A stretch of DNA of 64,000 nt from Bilabrum cf. latius (taxonomy: Eukaryota > Bigyra: Bicosoecida > Bigyra > Bicosoecida), in NCBI GenBank assembly GCA_965178125.1, contig OZ237741.1, positions 1,054,001-1,118,000 on the forward strand, in the 5' to 3' direction. Numbering within the stretch: the first letter of the stretch is position 1; every line of letters begins with the position of its first letter. The notes below the pieces were generated by a model, which saw only the letters and a program-made list of their open reading frames with translations, made no database searches and had not been told where the DNA came from. The position numbers and the translations under genes are program-made. This document shows, in pieces, positions 12,276 through 23,663 of this stretch.

Positions 12276-15200
12276 TCACGATTGCAGCAGCCTCCGCTGC
12301 TCATCGGTGAGTCCCTCCTCCTGATGCACATGGCCCCGTCTCTTTCTCCTCACTTTGACTGCCCTTGCACCGCCCATAAGGGGCTCGCCACCGCGCGGGG
12401 ACGCCACAGGAACGCCCGTCCCCCTACCTCCGGAATGTTTGCCACTAATGCTAGTCCTGGTCGCAGGTCTTTGGTCTGCGTCCAGCCCCTAAGCAATACC
12501 TGCAAGGTCTAGATCATCCCCATCAAGATCAGGGAGAGCACCTGTCGCCCGCAGCATCATCGTGGCCTGTGCCACACCTGCCTTCGTGCCCTCTTCCAAT
12601 GGAATCAACGCAGCCCCAGCATCAGCCGAAGCCGAAGCCCCACTCGCACTCTTCACTCCGCGAGAGCGTCCCAGCTCGCTACTGTGGACATTGCTAGAGT
12701 TGGAGTGTGTGGCTGCAATGTGAGCTAGCGCTGAAGCAAGAGTCAGCTCGACAATCGGCGACTAGTTCTAGCCTAGGAGCCTCGCTTTGGCAGCATTAGG
12801 CACCGGTCCATTCGACCCACCATTGATCGGCCCAGTAACGCCGGGAAAAAGGTTGGCAATACCGTCGGCACCAGCACCGCCAGCACTACCTGCCATTACG
12901 TCAGCAGCTGCAGCAGTAGCAGCAGGTGCAGATGCAGCCCCGAGCTCCCAGCCAGCGACAACGCCAGCCAGTCCAACGAGCAGGGTCGATAGGCCAGTAA
13001 TCGCTAGCCGGGCTGCCTTGCTGCGAGCACTTCCTTCATCCTCCTCCGCGAGGCTGTCTGCCATCGCCTGCAGTCCATGCGAAATCACGTCTCGTTTGTG
13101 CCTCTGCGATTCAATGTGCCGTGCGCCATCGCCCTTGGTGAAACTCCGAGTAGTATCCACCGACATGGCTGACTCGTTCATCGAGCTGTGGCTCCTTAGT
13201 CGAGTCTGTTTGTCCCTGCTCTCGTCTCCTAACGCCTTCTTTGGCCTGGCGTGGACGTGCGCGCCTGGCCCGATCGCAGAGGAGCTGTCAGACTCTGCCG
13301 ACCCCAGCCTTCTGAGACCCGCAAAGGACTTGAGGCCCTGCGGGCTGAGCGTGGCCATCGGAGACATGCGGGGCCTTGCTTCACCAGTCCCTGCCGCACC
13401 CTCACCCGCACTCGCTGGGACAGTCTCGCTGCTTTCCCTTGCGAGAAAGAGCCAACGCCGCACCGAGGGCCGCCGCATTGCAGTCGAGAAATTTCGCGAG
13501 GCAGGCAGTCTCCAGTGTCGAGCCAGCACCTCCCAACGAGCAGACACACTGATGGCCTTGTGAGCAAGCCGGTCCAACCTATCCCCGGAATGATCAGGGG
13601 CCTCGTTCCCGGCCTCATCGACGTAGGTCCAAGGCCACTGCGTGTCTCGAATCTGGACCCAGCTGGTGCGCGCGCTGGGGCGCCGCAGCGAGTCCAAGAA
13701 TGGATCTAAATGCGAATCTGGTAGCCTGCACGCAGCCTACGCCAATCGCGCGACTGCAGCCCGCCCCATCGCCAGTACGTCCTTTGGCCTGAGTCCCAGC
13801 GCAGCCGTGTGGGCGCATCGCGTGGCGTCGCAGGCCGCAGCAACGGCTCGAGATAGGCGCAGCAGCACGCTCAAGGTCGTCAGCTGGGCTTCCTTCGCCA
13901 TATTAGATCCGCTTCCCGCAAGGTGTTCGTCTGGTCGTCTCCACTGATGCACTGCCTTGCACCGCATGTCCAGCTATTTACGCTGCCAAGAGGACAAGGA
14001 GAGGGCGCCCGCGCCCCGGGCGTGTCCTTCCGACCTCACCATTGTCCGATCGTCGTCACCCTCTTCTGCATCCAAGAATTCGTCGCCCTCCAGCGCACTC
14101 GACGCGGCTCTGAGCAACTTCTCACCTTCGCTGGATGCGATCCCCGCAGTGATCGGCTCTTGCTGCGAGTGTGAGCTCTGGGACGGCGAGCCAGACGACT
14201 CCAAATGTGAGCCGATACCATGCTGCTGCTGCTACTACTGATGCTAGTAGTGATCCTCAATGAACTGGTTTAGTTGCTGCACCTAAAGGGGGCCACTTGG
14301 GGCGGCCTGGGACACTGCGTGCAATCCGGCTCCTTGAGAACCAACGGGCCGGCGAAGAACTGCCAGGGCCCGACTGACTATCGTCCTGGCAGGGACCAAT
14401 AGGTCGTCCTAGTCGCCGATTGTGTCGCTTTCCGCCTCAAGCCGCACCTGCAAGCCCACTAGCATGACTGGCCATGGTGATGAGCGGGCCGCTGCAGGGC
14501 CATGGTCGCACAGCGCGGCAGCGGCAGCAATTGCTGCAGCCAATGCTAGCCCCTCGTCCTGCTTGACCCGTCCTGCAGCGACATGGCTGGCGAGCAGAGC
14601 AGCCATGGTCCGCTCTGGATGCGCCGCACAGCTAAGAAAACTCTTGGCCTCAAGTGCATACCAATCAGCTGTGCGAGTTTCTGGGTGCTCCGAAGCATCC
14701 TGGTTCTGCTGGGCAGCAGCTAGTACGCAAGCCGTGCAAAGGACATACGCAGGTTGCAGCTAGTTTTCTGCATGCCCAGTTGCGCCAGAAGGATCACCGC
14801 TGCTGTTAGTAGATGTTATTCTCCGGTTGCTGCTCGTCGATCTCGAAGTCCTGAACACGGAGCTCCTCTGCAGGCTGGCTTTGCCCATCGCGTGTCGGTA
14901 CTGCCACTTTTTGGCTCCTGCCGCAAATATTTCGGCGAGCGCGCGGCTCACTAGCACCTCAGCATCCTTCGCTAGAACCTTCCAGGCGTCGACGCCATTA
15001 TCTGCCCAGAGCCTGTCCGCAAGCTCGGCCGCCGTGCTGCCTGACTCCCCGGGCCGACACCCGGCATTGATAGCATGAGTCATTGAAAGGACTTCTCGCA
15101 AACAGCTTTTGTGCGCTACGACAAGCGCTCGGTCATCCGTGCCGTCGACCAGCAGAGATGCACTGAGTCGGAGCACATGAGGTAGGGCGGCACCCCCTTG

Positions 15201-17939
15201 TTCCCTGTCCAGAGCAAGCCAGCACGCGGGTCCGAACTCCCGCCACAGGGCCTTGGCCGCTCCTCGCTCCGTGAGGGTGCCTTGGAATTCCTGTTGAGAA
15301 TCGTCCGATCCACCAGATGCATCGAAGTCTGCATCATCGACCCCTCTAGACACAGTAGCGCTATAGCGCTGCAGCTCGATCAGGTGCAGCCTCCTGGCAT
15401 GGCGTCTTGCAACCATCAATGTATCAGGCTCGATTGAAGGGCCATCTAGAGCGTTTGAAACAGATGTTTCAGGCTGCATAATCTGTCCCGACTGATAAAG
15501 GGACGTCTCCTCGGCAGCTGCCGATCGAGCTGCACCGGACTCAGCAGAAGATCGCCTCCTCGGAGTGAAGGCCCCACCGGCCTGTGACTCGCCGTGTGCG
15601 AGGCCAGCTGCCTCTGCCAGCTATAGAGTGCCCTTTCGTTCCATGATGCGACCAGCTGGCTGCCCATCTAAAACCACGGCAGACCCGCCTTCTCCCTTGA
15701 GGCCAATATGTGCGCGAGCTCCACCGGGCGGTGAGAGGGGTGGAGAGACGCCAGGACTGCTATCCGGAGAGCTGCCCGGACTAGCCACTAGACGAATCTC
15801 CGGGAGAGCACCTGACTTCTAAATAAGTGAAGAAGACTTGTCATGATCGCTCTATAGATTTGACGTTGCCTATTTCGATGGTGTTGCGATGACGGTAGCT
15901 TGCGGCAGAGCAGTCGGCGCCCGAGGGAGTGCCGTTGGAGGGTTGGTGTGCTTCCCACTGCCAATGGACGAGGGCATGCCGCCCCCTGATCGGTTGCTTG
16001 TCGCTTTTACAGGACCGCGTTTCACGAGTGACATGCCCTGTGCAATGCTGCCCCACAGCAGCGGTTGCTCTGTCCGTGTTACTGCCGTGACAGGGCCTCC
16101 GTGACGCGAGTCGGAAGCATCTCCATGCTAAACCTGCACAGCCGCCGCTAGCAAGGACTTCAGGCTACTGGAAGTCGAGCCCGAATCCTGCAATCGTTGC
16201 ATCTCGGACAATTTCATGGGTCGCTTGGACCTGTACCCAGCCTCAGTGACAGCAACAGCAGAAGGCAGCTCGCCCTGCAATCCTGCAACAGCAGAAGGCA
16301 GCTCGCCCTGCAATCCTGCAACAGCAGAAGGCAGCTCGCCCTGCAATCCTGCAACAGCAGAGGGCAGCTCGCTCTGCAATCCTGGAAACTCGCCCTGCAA
16401 TCCTGGAAACTCGCCCTGCAATCCTGGAAACTCGCCCTGCAATCCTGGAAACTCGCCCTGCAATCCTGGAAACTCGCCCTGCAATCCTGGAAACTCGCCC
16501 TCGCCTCCGGCCTCAATGCCGGATGAAGCGGCAGATTGCGCCCCGGCTTGGCCTCCTATCGAGTCAGCACGCAGAGATTCATCGCTGCTCGGCAGTTGGT
16601 CCTCTTGTTGGAAGCATTGGTCGAGCTCGTCTGCCTCTACAAGCGGCACGGGGAGCCCTTCCAGCCACTCAGCCAGCAGCACGACGAGCGCTTCGGGCTC
16701 GCTGCTGTCGGGGAACAAATCCCACTCTCCGCGCTCCAGGCCCTGCCGCACCTCCTGTAGCCGTGTGTCCAGCCCCGCAGAAGCCCGCATTCCCAGCCTC
16801 TTTGTCCCAACGACGCATGCAAGCACCCAGGCCAGCTTTGGCACAGACCCTGTGGCCTCTGCCAGGGCATCCTCTAGGTTCTCGCAGGCCTCCAGTACCG
16901 TCCGGGGAACAAATGCGAGCCGGCGCTGGTCGCGACCATGAAGAAACTGCTGCTACGCGCTGACCACCGCAGCCATTGCCTCCGCGGCTTGTTCCCTGTC
17001 GATCGCAGTGGTGGTGGTGCTCGAGCCTGATGTGGCGGCGAGGGGTGCCACGGCGGCTGGGTCCCGGCGCTGCCCGCTCGTTCCGCTGGCCGACGGTTTG
17101 GGCACAAACGCGATGCTTCCGGCGACTGATTTCCGCACTTGGGTGAGGTGCTCCTGGAACTTGTGCACGAACGACACCTGGCTGCTCGTTTGGACCGTGC
17201 CTGGCCTCTCCTTGCGACAGAACGCGACTGCCTCCTCGGCCGTGTCAAAGACCCTGGCGTACAAAAAGTAGCAAGCGATCGCAAGGCCTGTTCGGCCATA
17301 TCCGGCATGACAGTGCACAGCAACTTTTTTCTTGCTGACCCTGATGGCAAAATCGATTGCCTGCGCGATATCCATCGCCATATCGAGGGAGGGCCGCATC
17401 ATGTCTTCCCAACCGAAATTGAAGAACGCGATGCCTCGCTCTTCAAAAGTTGATGGTTCGTACGAGAAGCCAGACGGTTGCAGTCCATCGCCACACCAAG
17501 GGTGCTCGCCTGGCTCCTACAAGTTTATAATGGCTCCTACGTTGAGTCGAATCATCGCACTCAGCGCCCCAGCTTCCCTTAATGTGCGCTCTGAGGGACG
17601 CTGCATCCCAATGATATCTTTTCCTACCCACTACGAATGCAAAAACGGTATCGCTTCTGTCCCACCAAGCTACTTGTATGCATTTACACCACAGCGCCTG
17701 CACCAATAGCTGCCACAGAACGTACAACGAAGGAGCAGCTTTTGTGACCATGGCTCAAGTTCATACCCTGCCAACGCTGGCCCTCTGGGCTAGATGCGAA
17801 ATCTGAAAGATTCACCTTTTGATAGCCCGTTCCGCGCAGCATCCCCGTCTCCTTGTGGTTTCGCGGTGTTTTCAGCTTCAAGAGGGTCCTTTGGGGTATC
17901 CAAGCTCCCTACATGGATCGGAGTGACCTTAGATGACAT
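12276..17939 (-). CDS. PTPDC1-like dual-specificity protein phosphatase with long repeat-containing tail
   Basis: One uninterrupted frame of 1887 residues from ATG 17937-17939 to UGA 12276-12278, broken only by UAG (18 or more). The N-terminus has a cysteine cluster (CTFCGSYWCRRCG) followed by WVGKDIIGMQRPS, then GAIINL-UAG-EPGEH, FFNFGWEDM and the signature VAVHCHAGYGRTG (about residues 206-217). These match PTPDC1 in order, including INLQxPGEH, where UAG occupies the Gln. Cys of HCxxGxxR is the nucleophile. PTPDC1 is linked to centrosome and cilium length in animals; that role here is inference. The block FLHGRDQRRLAFVPR also matches PTPDC1. The tail is much longer than in animals (about 750-800 residues), with tandem repeats (about 480-567) and a hydrophobic segment near the C-terminus (TGLSTLLVGLAGVVAGW). 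Sequences resembling splice acceptors (TTTAG at 15819, CGTAG at 17631) are not used, because the frame reads straight through. Confidence 0.85.
16251..16500. repeat. Coding minisatellite, 33-bp and 21-bp units
   Basis: Four copies of a 33-bp unit (encoding ELPSAVAGLQG on the - strand) are followed by five to six copies of a 21-bp unit (EFPGLQG). The copies are nearly identical, so the array is young and probably length-polymorphic. Both units keep the frame of the phosphatase gene and share the GLQG part, so the 21-bp unit may derive from the 33-bp one. Confidence 0.9.
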
Positions 17940-18067
17940 TGGTTGCAGCAAATGGCGCAAAAAATTTGCACGCTCGTGTGAATTGAGTCAATACAATGTG
18001 CAATCGAAACAAGTTGCAGATGCACTCGTCACGGGCTTGCGACCACAGTAGATCTAAGCCGGCGGGA

Positions 18068-19918
18068 TCAAGCGGTGGGGTCATACGTCCTGCAAGACCC
18101 CCCCCCTTCACACACATTGCCCTGCATGGACACATCGGTGCACGACTTCGACACGCCAAAGTCTCCAGGGCCCGGCGGAGACCCGCCCACTCGATCCACT
18201 CGGCAGCTGTCAATGGTGAGGCCAGCGACTCCGATGGCCCGCACGCCCGCCTGCCCGTTGTCGGGAACAAAGGTCACGCCGCGCACGGTCACGTTCCTGT
18301 GCTGTGTCCCCACGATGGGGACAATCCCCTTGGTGCTTGAGGGGCGCCCCCCCTCCCATGCAGGCACCTAAGCCGCAAAGTACACGTCCGCCCCATTGGA
18401 GGCGGCCCCGTAGCTGCATCCCAGCACCTGCGAGTCCTCCAAGGTCCAGTTGCCCCTGGACACCACGTCTGCCTCGAACCAGTGCACCCCGGCATCGGGC
18501 ATCACCTGGATCGCAGGCCCGGAGGTCTGGTTGAATACGCAGCCCTGCACGGCAACATTGCTTGCCTTCAGAATGGCGCCGCGCGCCCTGTTCCGCTCGA
18601 ATCGATTGTTCCTCAGCGTGATGGACCTCGGTTGGTTGTTCAGGTTCAGCACCAGGTCCCAGACGCCGGTGCCCATGCCCGCTGGTACCGGCAGGGGGGC
18701 CGAGAAATTGATCCAGCCGTGGACGGGGTGCGGGCCCGGGCTAGCCAGGGCCACTGCGCCGGGGCCCATTCCGTATGCCTTAAATGTGGAACGGTTGTAG
18801 AAGAGGAGTGAGTCCCCCACTTCGCCCACGAAGGGGTTCATGGCCCCCCTCTGCCACACCTGGGCCGATTTCCGGTCGGGCGAGATGACCCGCATCTCCC
18901 AGTACCTCGAAGGGATGTTGATTCCGTCGTCTCCCTGCCCCTCGTACACGGTGTTGGAGATGTGCACGTCCCCGCCGCGGCAGCTCGTCAGGTGGGTGCC
19001 GTCTGCCGTGATGGACATGGGTCGCAGGACGCAGGCACCGCCGCTGGATACCGCGGAGTCGCATTTTTTCTTGATCTGAAGGCCGTCGATTTCCACTCCG
19101 GTGCATGCCTCGCATACGATGCCCATGCCTGGCACCGTCCACAGGGTTACGTTGCTCACCTGGAAGCCTTGCACCGCGCTGCCGGTGATTCCGTTCAGGC
19201 CGTACACCTGGTGCCGCAATATGTACCACGCATCGTCGCCCGTAGGCATGTTCTTAACGTCCTCCAAGAACACTTGCACCGGGGCAGGTGATCCATGTTC
19301 GGAGCGACCCGGCAGCCAGGCCAGTGTCTTTTGAGCTGGTGGCAAGAAGTAGTCGTCCACGCCCGCTGCAGCTGGACGCTATCGCATCATATCATACTGC
19401 AATACAGACTGCACAAAGTTAACCCAAGGCGTTGCCCCAAGAGACGTCGCTCCAGCGGGAGCTGGGTAGCGAGCTGGATCCTCAACAGTTAAGAACGTCC
19501 CGCTGCTGTTGGCAGCAGTTGCCCTGGCCAGCGTATAAGGAAGCCTGGCCATATCAACCTCAAAGTCCTTGAAAATCACACCTGTACCACCGTATGCCGA
19601 AAACAGCCCTGTAAGTCCTTGCAGCATGAGTGTGCTGGATCTGCCGTCGAACGTGAAGGGATGCATCGATGAACCAGGTGGAATGTTTATGCTGAGAATC
19701 GAGCCTGAGCCATCGCTGCCCGGCAGCGGGTACACTGCAGACTAATCCAACATGACAGTGCAAGGGGCGGAGGAGACTGAACCAGCACACCGATCTATTG
19801 CGGCCTGGATCTCGGTTGTGCACGAGCCGCTCGCCGCACACGAAGACGCGACGGGCACGACAGTCGAAGAAACAAAAGTGGCAGCCGTGAGTAGCAGGAC
19901 TATGGTGCCAGATATCAT
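18068..19918 (-). CDS. Secreted right-handed beta-helix protein, probably GH110-type alpha-galactosidase
   Basis: A 616-residue frame from ATG 19916-19918 to UGA 18068-18070, with UAG at 19742, 19379 and 18368. It begins with a signal peptide (MISGTIVLLLTAATFVSS). The body has many short beta-helix turns (ITLRNNRFERN, ASNVAVQGCVF, HRNVTVRGVTF). The core region ITADGTHLTSCRGGDV followed by YEGQGDDGINI resembles the conserved part of glycoside hydrolase family 110 (DATHFSNCRG, then QGDDAINVHG), which cleaves alpha-1,3-galactosides. The acidic pair in GDD is the feature I rely on most. Length fits the family. The assignment is from remembered motifs, so another pectate-lyase-fold family is possible. 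Its neighbour is an N-acylglucosamine 2-epimerase 107 bp upstream in the same orientation, which may point to use of sugar polymers. Confidence 0.6.
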
Positions 19919-20025
19919 CTTGGAGGACCGAAACAAGAGTGTTGCCCCCGTTCATCAGTGTGCGGAACCGCCTCAAGGAAATCGGCGCCGCGCAACACAC
20001 AACAAAAGCAGTTCTGCGCGATTGC

Positions 20026-22245
20026 TCATATTTCTCGGCCTCGGAGCAGCTTTGAGGCAAGCAGAAGCGCCCGAGGGACGTGAAATGCCCCCTTGTACGC
20101 GCCCCCAACGAACGAGTGGGTCGGCCGCCCGTCTCTCGAGACATACCCCAGCCACTCGCCCCCTACCCTGTCCCTGGCACCATCACCCACTAGCTACGTG
20201 GCGGGGTTGGCTGGCTTGTCGTCCGTCCCACTCGATCCACCTTTTGGCCCTGCAAGCGCTTGCAAGCGGCCCGATGGCCGGGTCGCGATGTGCTCGTCGA
20301 TCCATCGGGCTGCAAGGGCGGCCAACTCAAGCCAGGGGGTCCCGCCCTATTTCTCTTTCTCTTCATCTTCATCTTTAGCCTTAGCTTCATCTTCGCTCTT
20401 CCCGCCTTCGCCGCTTGCGGGCAAATCGCTCGCCACAAGACCGGCGCCGGCACCCCTGCCAGCCAGCGCGTGTCCCATGCTGCACGCAACCAACGCCTCA
20501 CAGTGAGGCCACCACAGCTTCATGTCCCACTCCAGCTACTGGGGACACACACCACCGGCATCCAGGAAGTACAGAATGCCGCCCTCTCCGCCGGGCCTCT
20601 CCCTGGCGAGCAGCCTGCCTCGATTGATCAGGGCGGCCACACTACGAGCAGCCCTTGTGGACGCTGCGTGCGGCCCCGCCCTCTCCATGCCGCCCTCCCC
20701 CACGATAGCACAAATCGCAGGGGGTGTATCACCGTCCCAGCCAGCGGCGAAACATGTTGCGATTGTTCGCAAGCACCTGGCTCGTATGGTGACAGCAGCA
20801 GCGGCGGCGGCATCGGCACCGGCAACACTGGAGCTCGGGTCCCTCGATGGAGCAGCAGCAGTCGTAGTTGCTGCACCGGCAGCTGCAGCAGCGCTATCAC
20901 CCGTAGATTTTTCAGAACCGGATCCAGACCGTCCCCTCATTCTGCGCTCCAGCCCCAGCACATCGGCTGCTTCCTCCGGGTACTTTGACAGGTAGTCCAG
21001 CATGAACCAGCCCGCCTCGATCGCGTGACCAGGGTTGAACTGCCTGCTGCCCGCAGTCGACAGGTCGTGCGTGCCATCCGATCGCACGCACTCTAGCATG
21101 ATACCATTGCCGCTGCCTCCATCCAGCTGGTGCAGAAGCACTGCGGCCGCCATCTCAACCCGCTGCTGCTTCCCAGTCAGCCCCTTGAATGCGTCCACCT
21201 CCTCCTCGGCACCGTGCTGCAAAAAGTCCATCATCACTGACAGAGAAATCATCGGAACAGCCAGTGGCCACGCATGCGATGCACCGTGTGACGAGTGCAC
21301 CGGCCTGCCAAGCGCGGCGGGGTCTTTGCTCCACGCAAGCACCCTGCGAAACAACCCGCCTGCAGCGCATTGCAGAGCATCGTGCGTCCGCTCCCACGAG
21401 ACTGCACCGGTGGTGCCCGCCCCCTGTGCCGCACTCGCCCCAGCTTCATCTGAAGCTTCATCTGAAGTGGCAGCGGCAGTGGCAGCGGCAGTCGCAGCAG
21501 AGCCTTGCGCGGCGAGGGAAGGGGCCAACCCCGCTCCCGCCAGTCCGCTCTCCAGCCCTACCAAGGCATCCTCCCAGTACTTGCACACCGTCTTGTTGAA
21601 TGAGGACTCTTCGGTGGCACCTAGGGCAGACTTATTGGACGGGTCACAACCTGTGCCACGAGCACCGCTGGCATGGGCGCCTGCAGTGCAGAGCGCTTTC
21701 AGAGCCCGGGCTGTTTCTGCGAATGCCATTGCCACGAAGCACGCTCCAAACACTTTCCTCTGCTCTCCAGCCACGGCTCCATCTCGTGTCAACGCGAAAT
21801 AAACGCGGCCCGCCCCGTGGCCGTCATCCGGGGCATCCTACCTTCGAATCGCGTGCTGCGCAAGAAAGCTGCAACCTCGCAGAGCCGACAAGAGGAGCAA
21901 CGCGCGGCATTCGCCAGCATCCTTCGGGATGAACGGTAGATCCGCTTTGGTGGTGGACGATAGCTCTGGCGTCGAGGTGCTCCGTACAAGTGGTGAAAAC
22001 GACTCGATCGATTGCTGTAGCCCGTCCGCAGTAGCTTCCAATGCTAGCTTCGAGAACATCCAGCACTGCCTGCCCTGCAACCATACATGCTTTGTTGTCT
22101 CAGTGATTACCCCATCGCCATCAACGTTGTTGAAAAAGCCCCCAATAGTGAAGTCAATAGTGTGCCCGATCCAAAAGGGTAGAACTCCACGGTACAGCTA
22201 ATTATCGCACCATCGTGCCAATTCATCAGAGGGAGTTGTTGCCAT
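20026..22245 (-). CDS. N-acylglucosamine 2-epimerase (renin-binding-protein type)
   Basis: One frame of 739 residues from ATG 22243-22245 to UGA 20026-20028, with UAG at 22198, 21838 and 20536 and two more in the C-terminal part. The whole (alpha/alpha)6-barrel family pattern is present in order: GVLPFWIGHTID, GGFF, KHVWLQGRQCWMF, ALTRDG, NPGHAIEAGWF, GGILYFLD, LEWDMKLWWPHCEAL, GEWLGYVSRDG and GGAYKGAFHVPR. The enzyme interconverts GlcNAc and ManNAc. Relatives of about 400-430 residues have Gln directly before LEWxMKLWWPH, and here that position is UAG. The extra length comes from low-complexity Ala/Ser/Glu/Lys-rich insertions placed in loops (for example KSEDEAKAKDEDEEKEK). The gene starts 179 bp from the divergent methyltransferase gene. 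Confidence 0.9.
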
Positions 22246-22424
22246 TGTAATTTCACGTGTCTGGATATTATCACGCTGGCACGCTTTGCGACTATATCGA
22301 TCTTCGCCCTTCGAGTCCTGCGCCGGTATTTGAGGTTCCGCAAGACCCCAGGTGGTAGCAGCAGGCTCAAATTGACCCCTAAGGGTATCACAATGCCTGA
22401 TTATTGTTGATTCGTTCTGATTCT
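22246..22424. promoter_or_regulatory. Compact bidirectional promoter region
   Basis: Only 179 bp separate the ATG of the epimerase (- strand) from the ATG of the methyltransferase (+ strand), so both promoters must lie here. I see no clear TATA box or other motif. Confidence 0.45.
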
Positions 22425-23447
22425 ATGGCGTAGGTTGGGCGGAGGGGTCTTGCAGCAGATAGTTCTGAGGCGGATGGCTCGCCCGGGAGCAAGCCTGCTG
22501 AACCAACTGCAACAGCTGCGGCAATCAAGGACCCGAGGGGATACCTATCGGCGTATTGGCCAGAAGTACCCGATTCAGAGTGTAAATTCATATTGACGTT
22601 CTTGCACGGTGTATACGAGGAGGTTTCATTGTAGGTTGGGGCACTTGAAGTTGATTCGGTGCAGCTTGCCGAAATAGGAGGCGGCCCAATTGTGGACAAA
22701 CTGATCAGTGCTAGCAGAGTCGCAACGTCTATTTTTCATCTCGACGCATCTACAGACTCGCTGTTGGAAGTTCAGAAGGTTTGCAATGGCTCGCCAGATG
22801 CGTTCGACTGGGGTACTAGGTTCCAGTACATTGCGGCTTTGGAGGGCAGCACAGCCACAGACGTTCGAGCTCGTTTCATTGAGACCCCGCTTAAAACTGG
22901 TTTGATCAACTTATTCGCTAGCTAGGGATTAGAGTCCTAGCTTCCCGCCGGTTTCCACTAGGCTCATTGCGGCGGGACCAGCGATGCATCAAGAAGCCCT
23001 GCCAGGGGCGTGCGAATCGTGTCGTCCCACTCTGTCGCAGAGTGCATCACTCAGTCCATGAAGGACTTCAGAATGGTGCTGGGGCGAATTGCTGGGCTGT
23101 GCTGCGAGCCAGGGGACCACCTGATCATGTCCGTTAACACCAACACCACCGAGTGGTCGGGAGGAGATCGCAGCATCCCGGCAACCCCTGTGACCAGGGA
23201 ACAAGTGCTCGAACTGCTAGGTTCGCTTGGCTTCCAAATTATGCGAACAGCGGAGCACACCACCGATGAGGAAGAGGACACTGCGATGCCATCCACAGTG
23301 GCTCTGTGGGCAGTCAAGGGTGACGACACGGAGGAGGCAGCCACAGGCGCGGGCAGCAAGACCCCTGCAGAGGCCACGGCAATCAGTGCCGGTGGCTGTA
23401 CAGACCCCGAGTCCATCGGGGCGAAGACGGGCGGCGAGGCAGAATGA
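22425..23447 (+). CDS. NNMT/PNMT/TEMT-family SAM-dependent methyltransferase
   Basis: A 340-residue frame from ATG 22425 to UGA 23445-23447, with UAG as the third codon (22431) and again at 22632, 22923, 22938 and 22959. It follows the small-molecule N-methyltransferase family along its length: DPRGYLSAYWPEVP, then motif I AEIGGGPIVDKLISASRV (family: DIGSGP, then LLSACE), DAFDWGTRFQYIAALEG, HSVAECITQSMKDF, and LGSLGFQIMRT near the end. SAM would bind at the glycine-rich motif. The CDV-type segment before the substrate loop is not recognisable, and the acceptor is unknown; nicotinamide, indolethylamines and thioethers are all possible in this family. The last 40 residues are an Ala/Thr-rich tail. 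It converges on the giant ubiquitin-ligase gene, 216 bp between stops. Confidence 0.8.
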
Positions 23448-23663
23448 GACCTAGCACGCCAGCAGCACACTGCAGTGAGAATGCCGCTGGAGAGCACTGC
23501 TAGCAGGATACCGATCAAGTGAGCTCTTTTGCGAGTCGAATTTTGAGTCCCGCCCCAGATCGGGTGGAATGCTTGGTCGTATCCATATGTAGGAAAGATG
23601 AATCAAATCACATCGTTCTCATGTATCCATGACATGTATCATGCCCGGCCGCGACGATTGGGA

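Noticed and set aside
16251-16500. CRISPR-like array.
   Set aside because: The units are contiguous without spacers and lie in frame inside a eukaryotic gene.
15819-17635. Introns with acceptors TTTATTTAG (15819) and CATTCGTAG (17631) in the phosphatase gene.
   Set aside because: These are in-frame UAG codons; the frame and the protein similarity continue directly across both.
23051-23518. A - strand frame with a hydrophobic start opposite the methyltransferase 3' end.
   Set aside because: It is antisense to a recognisable methyltransferase and has no family resemblance.
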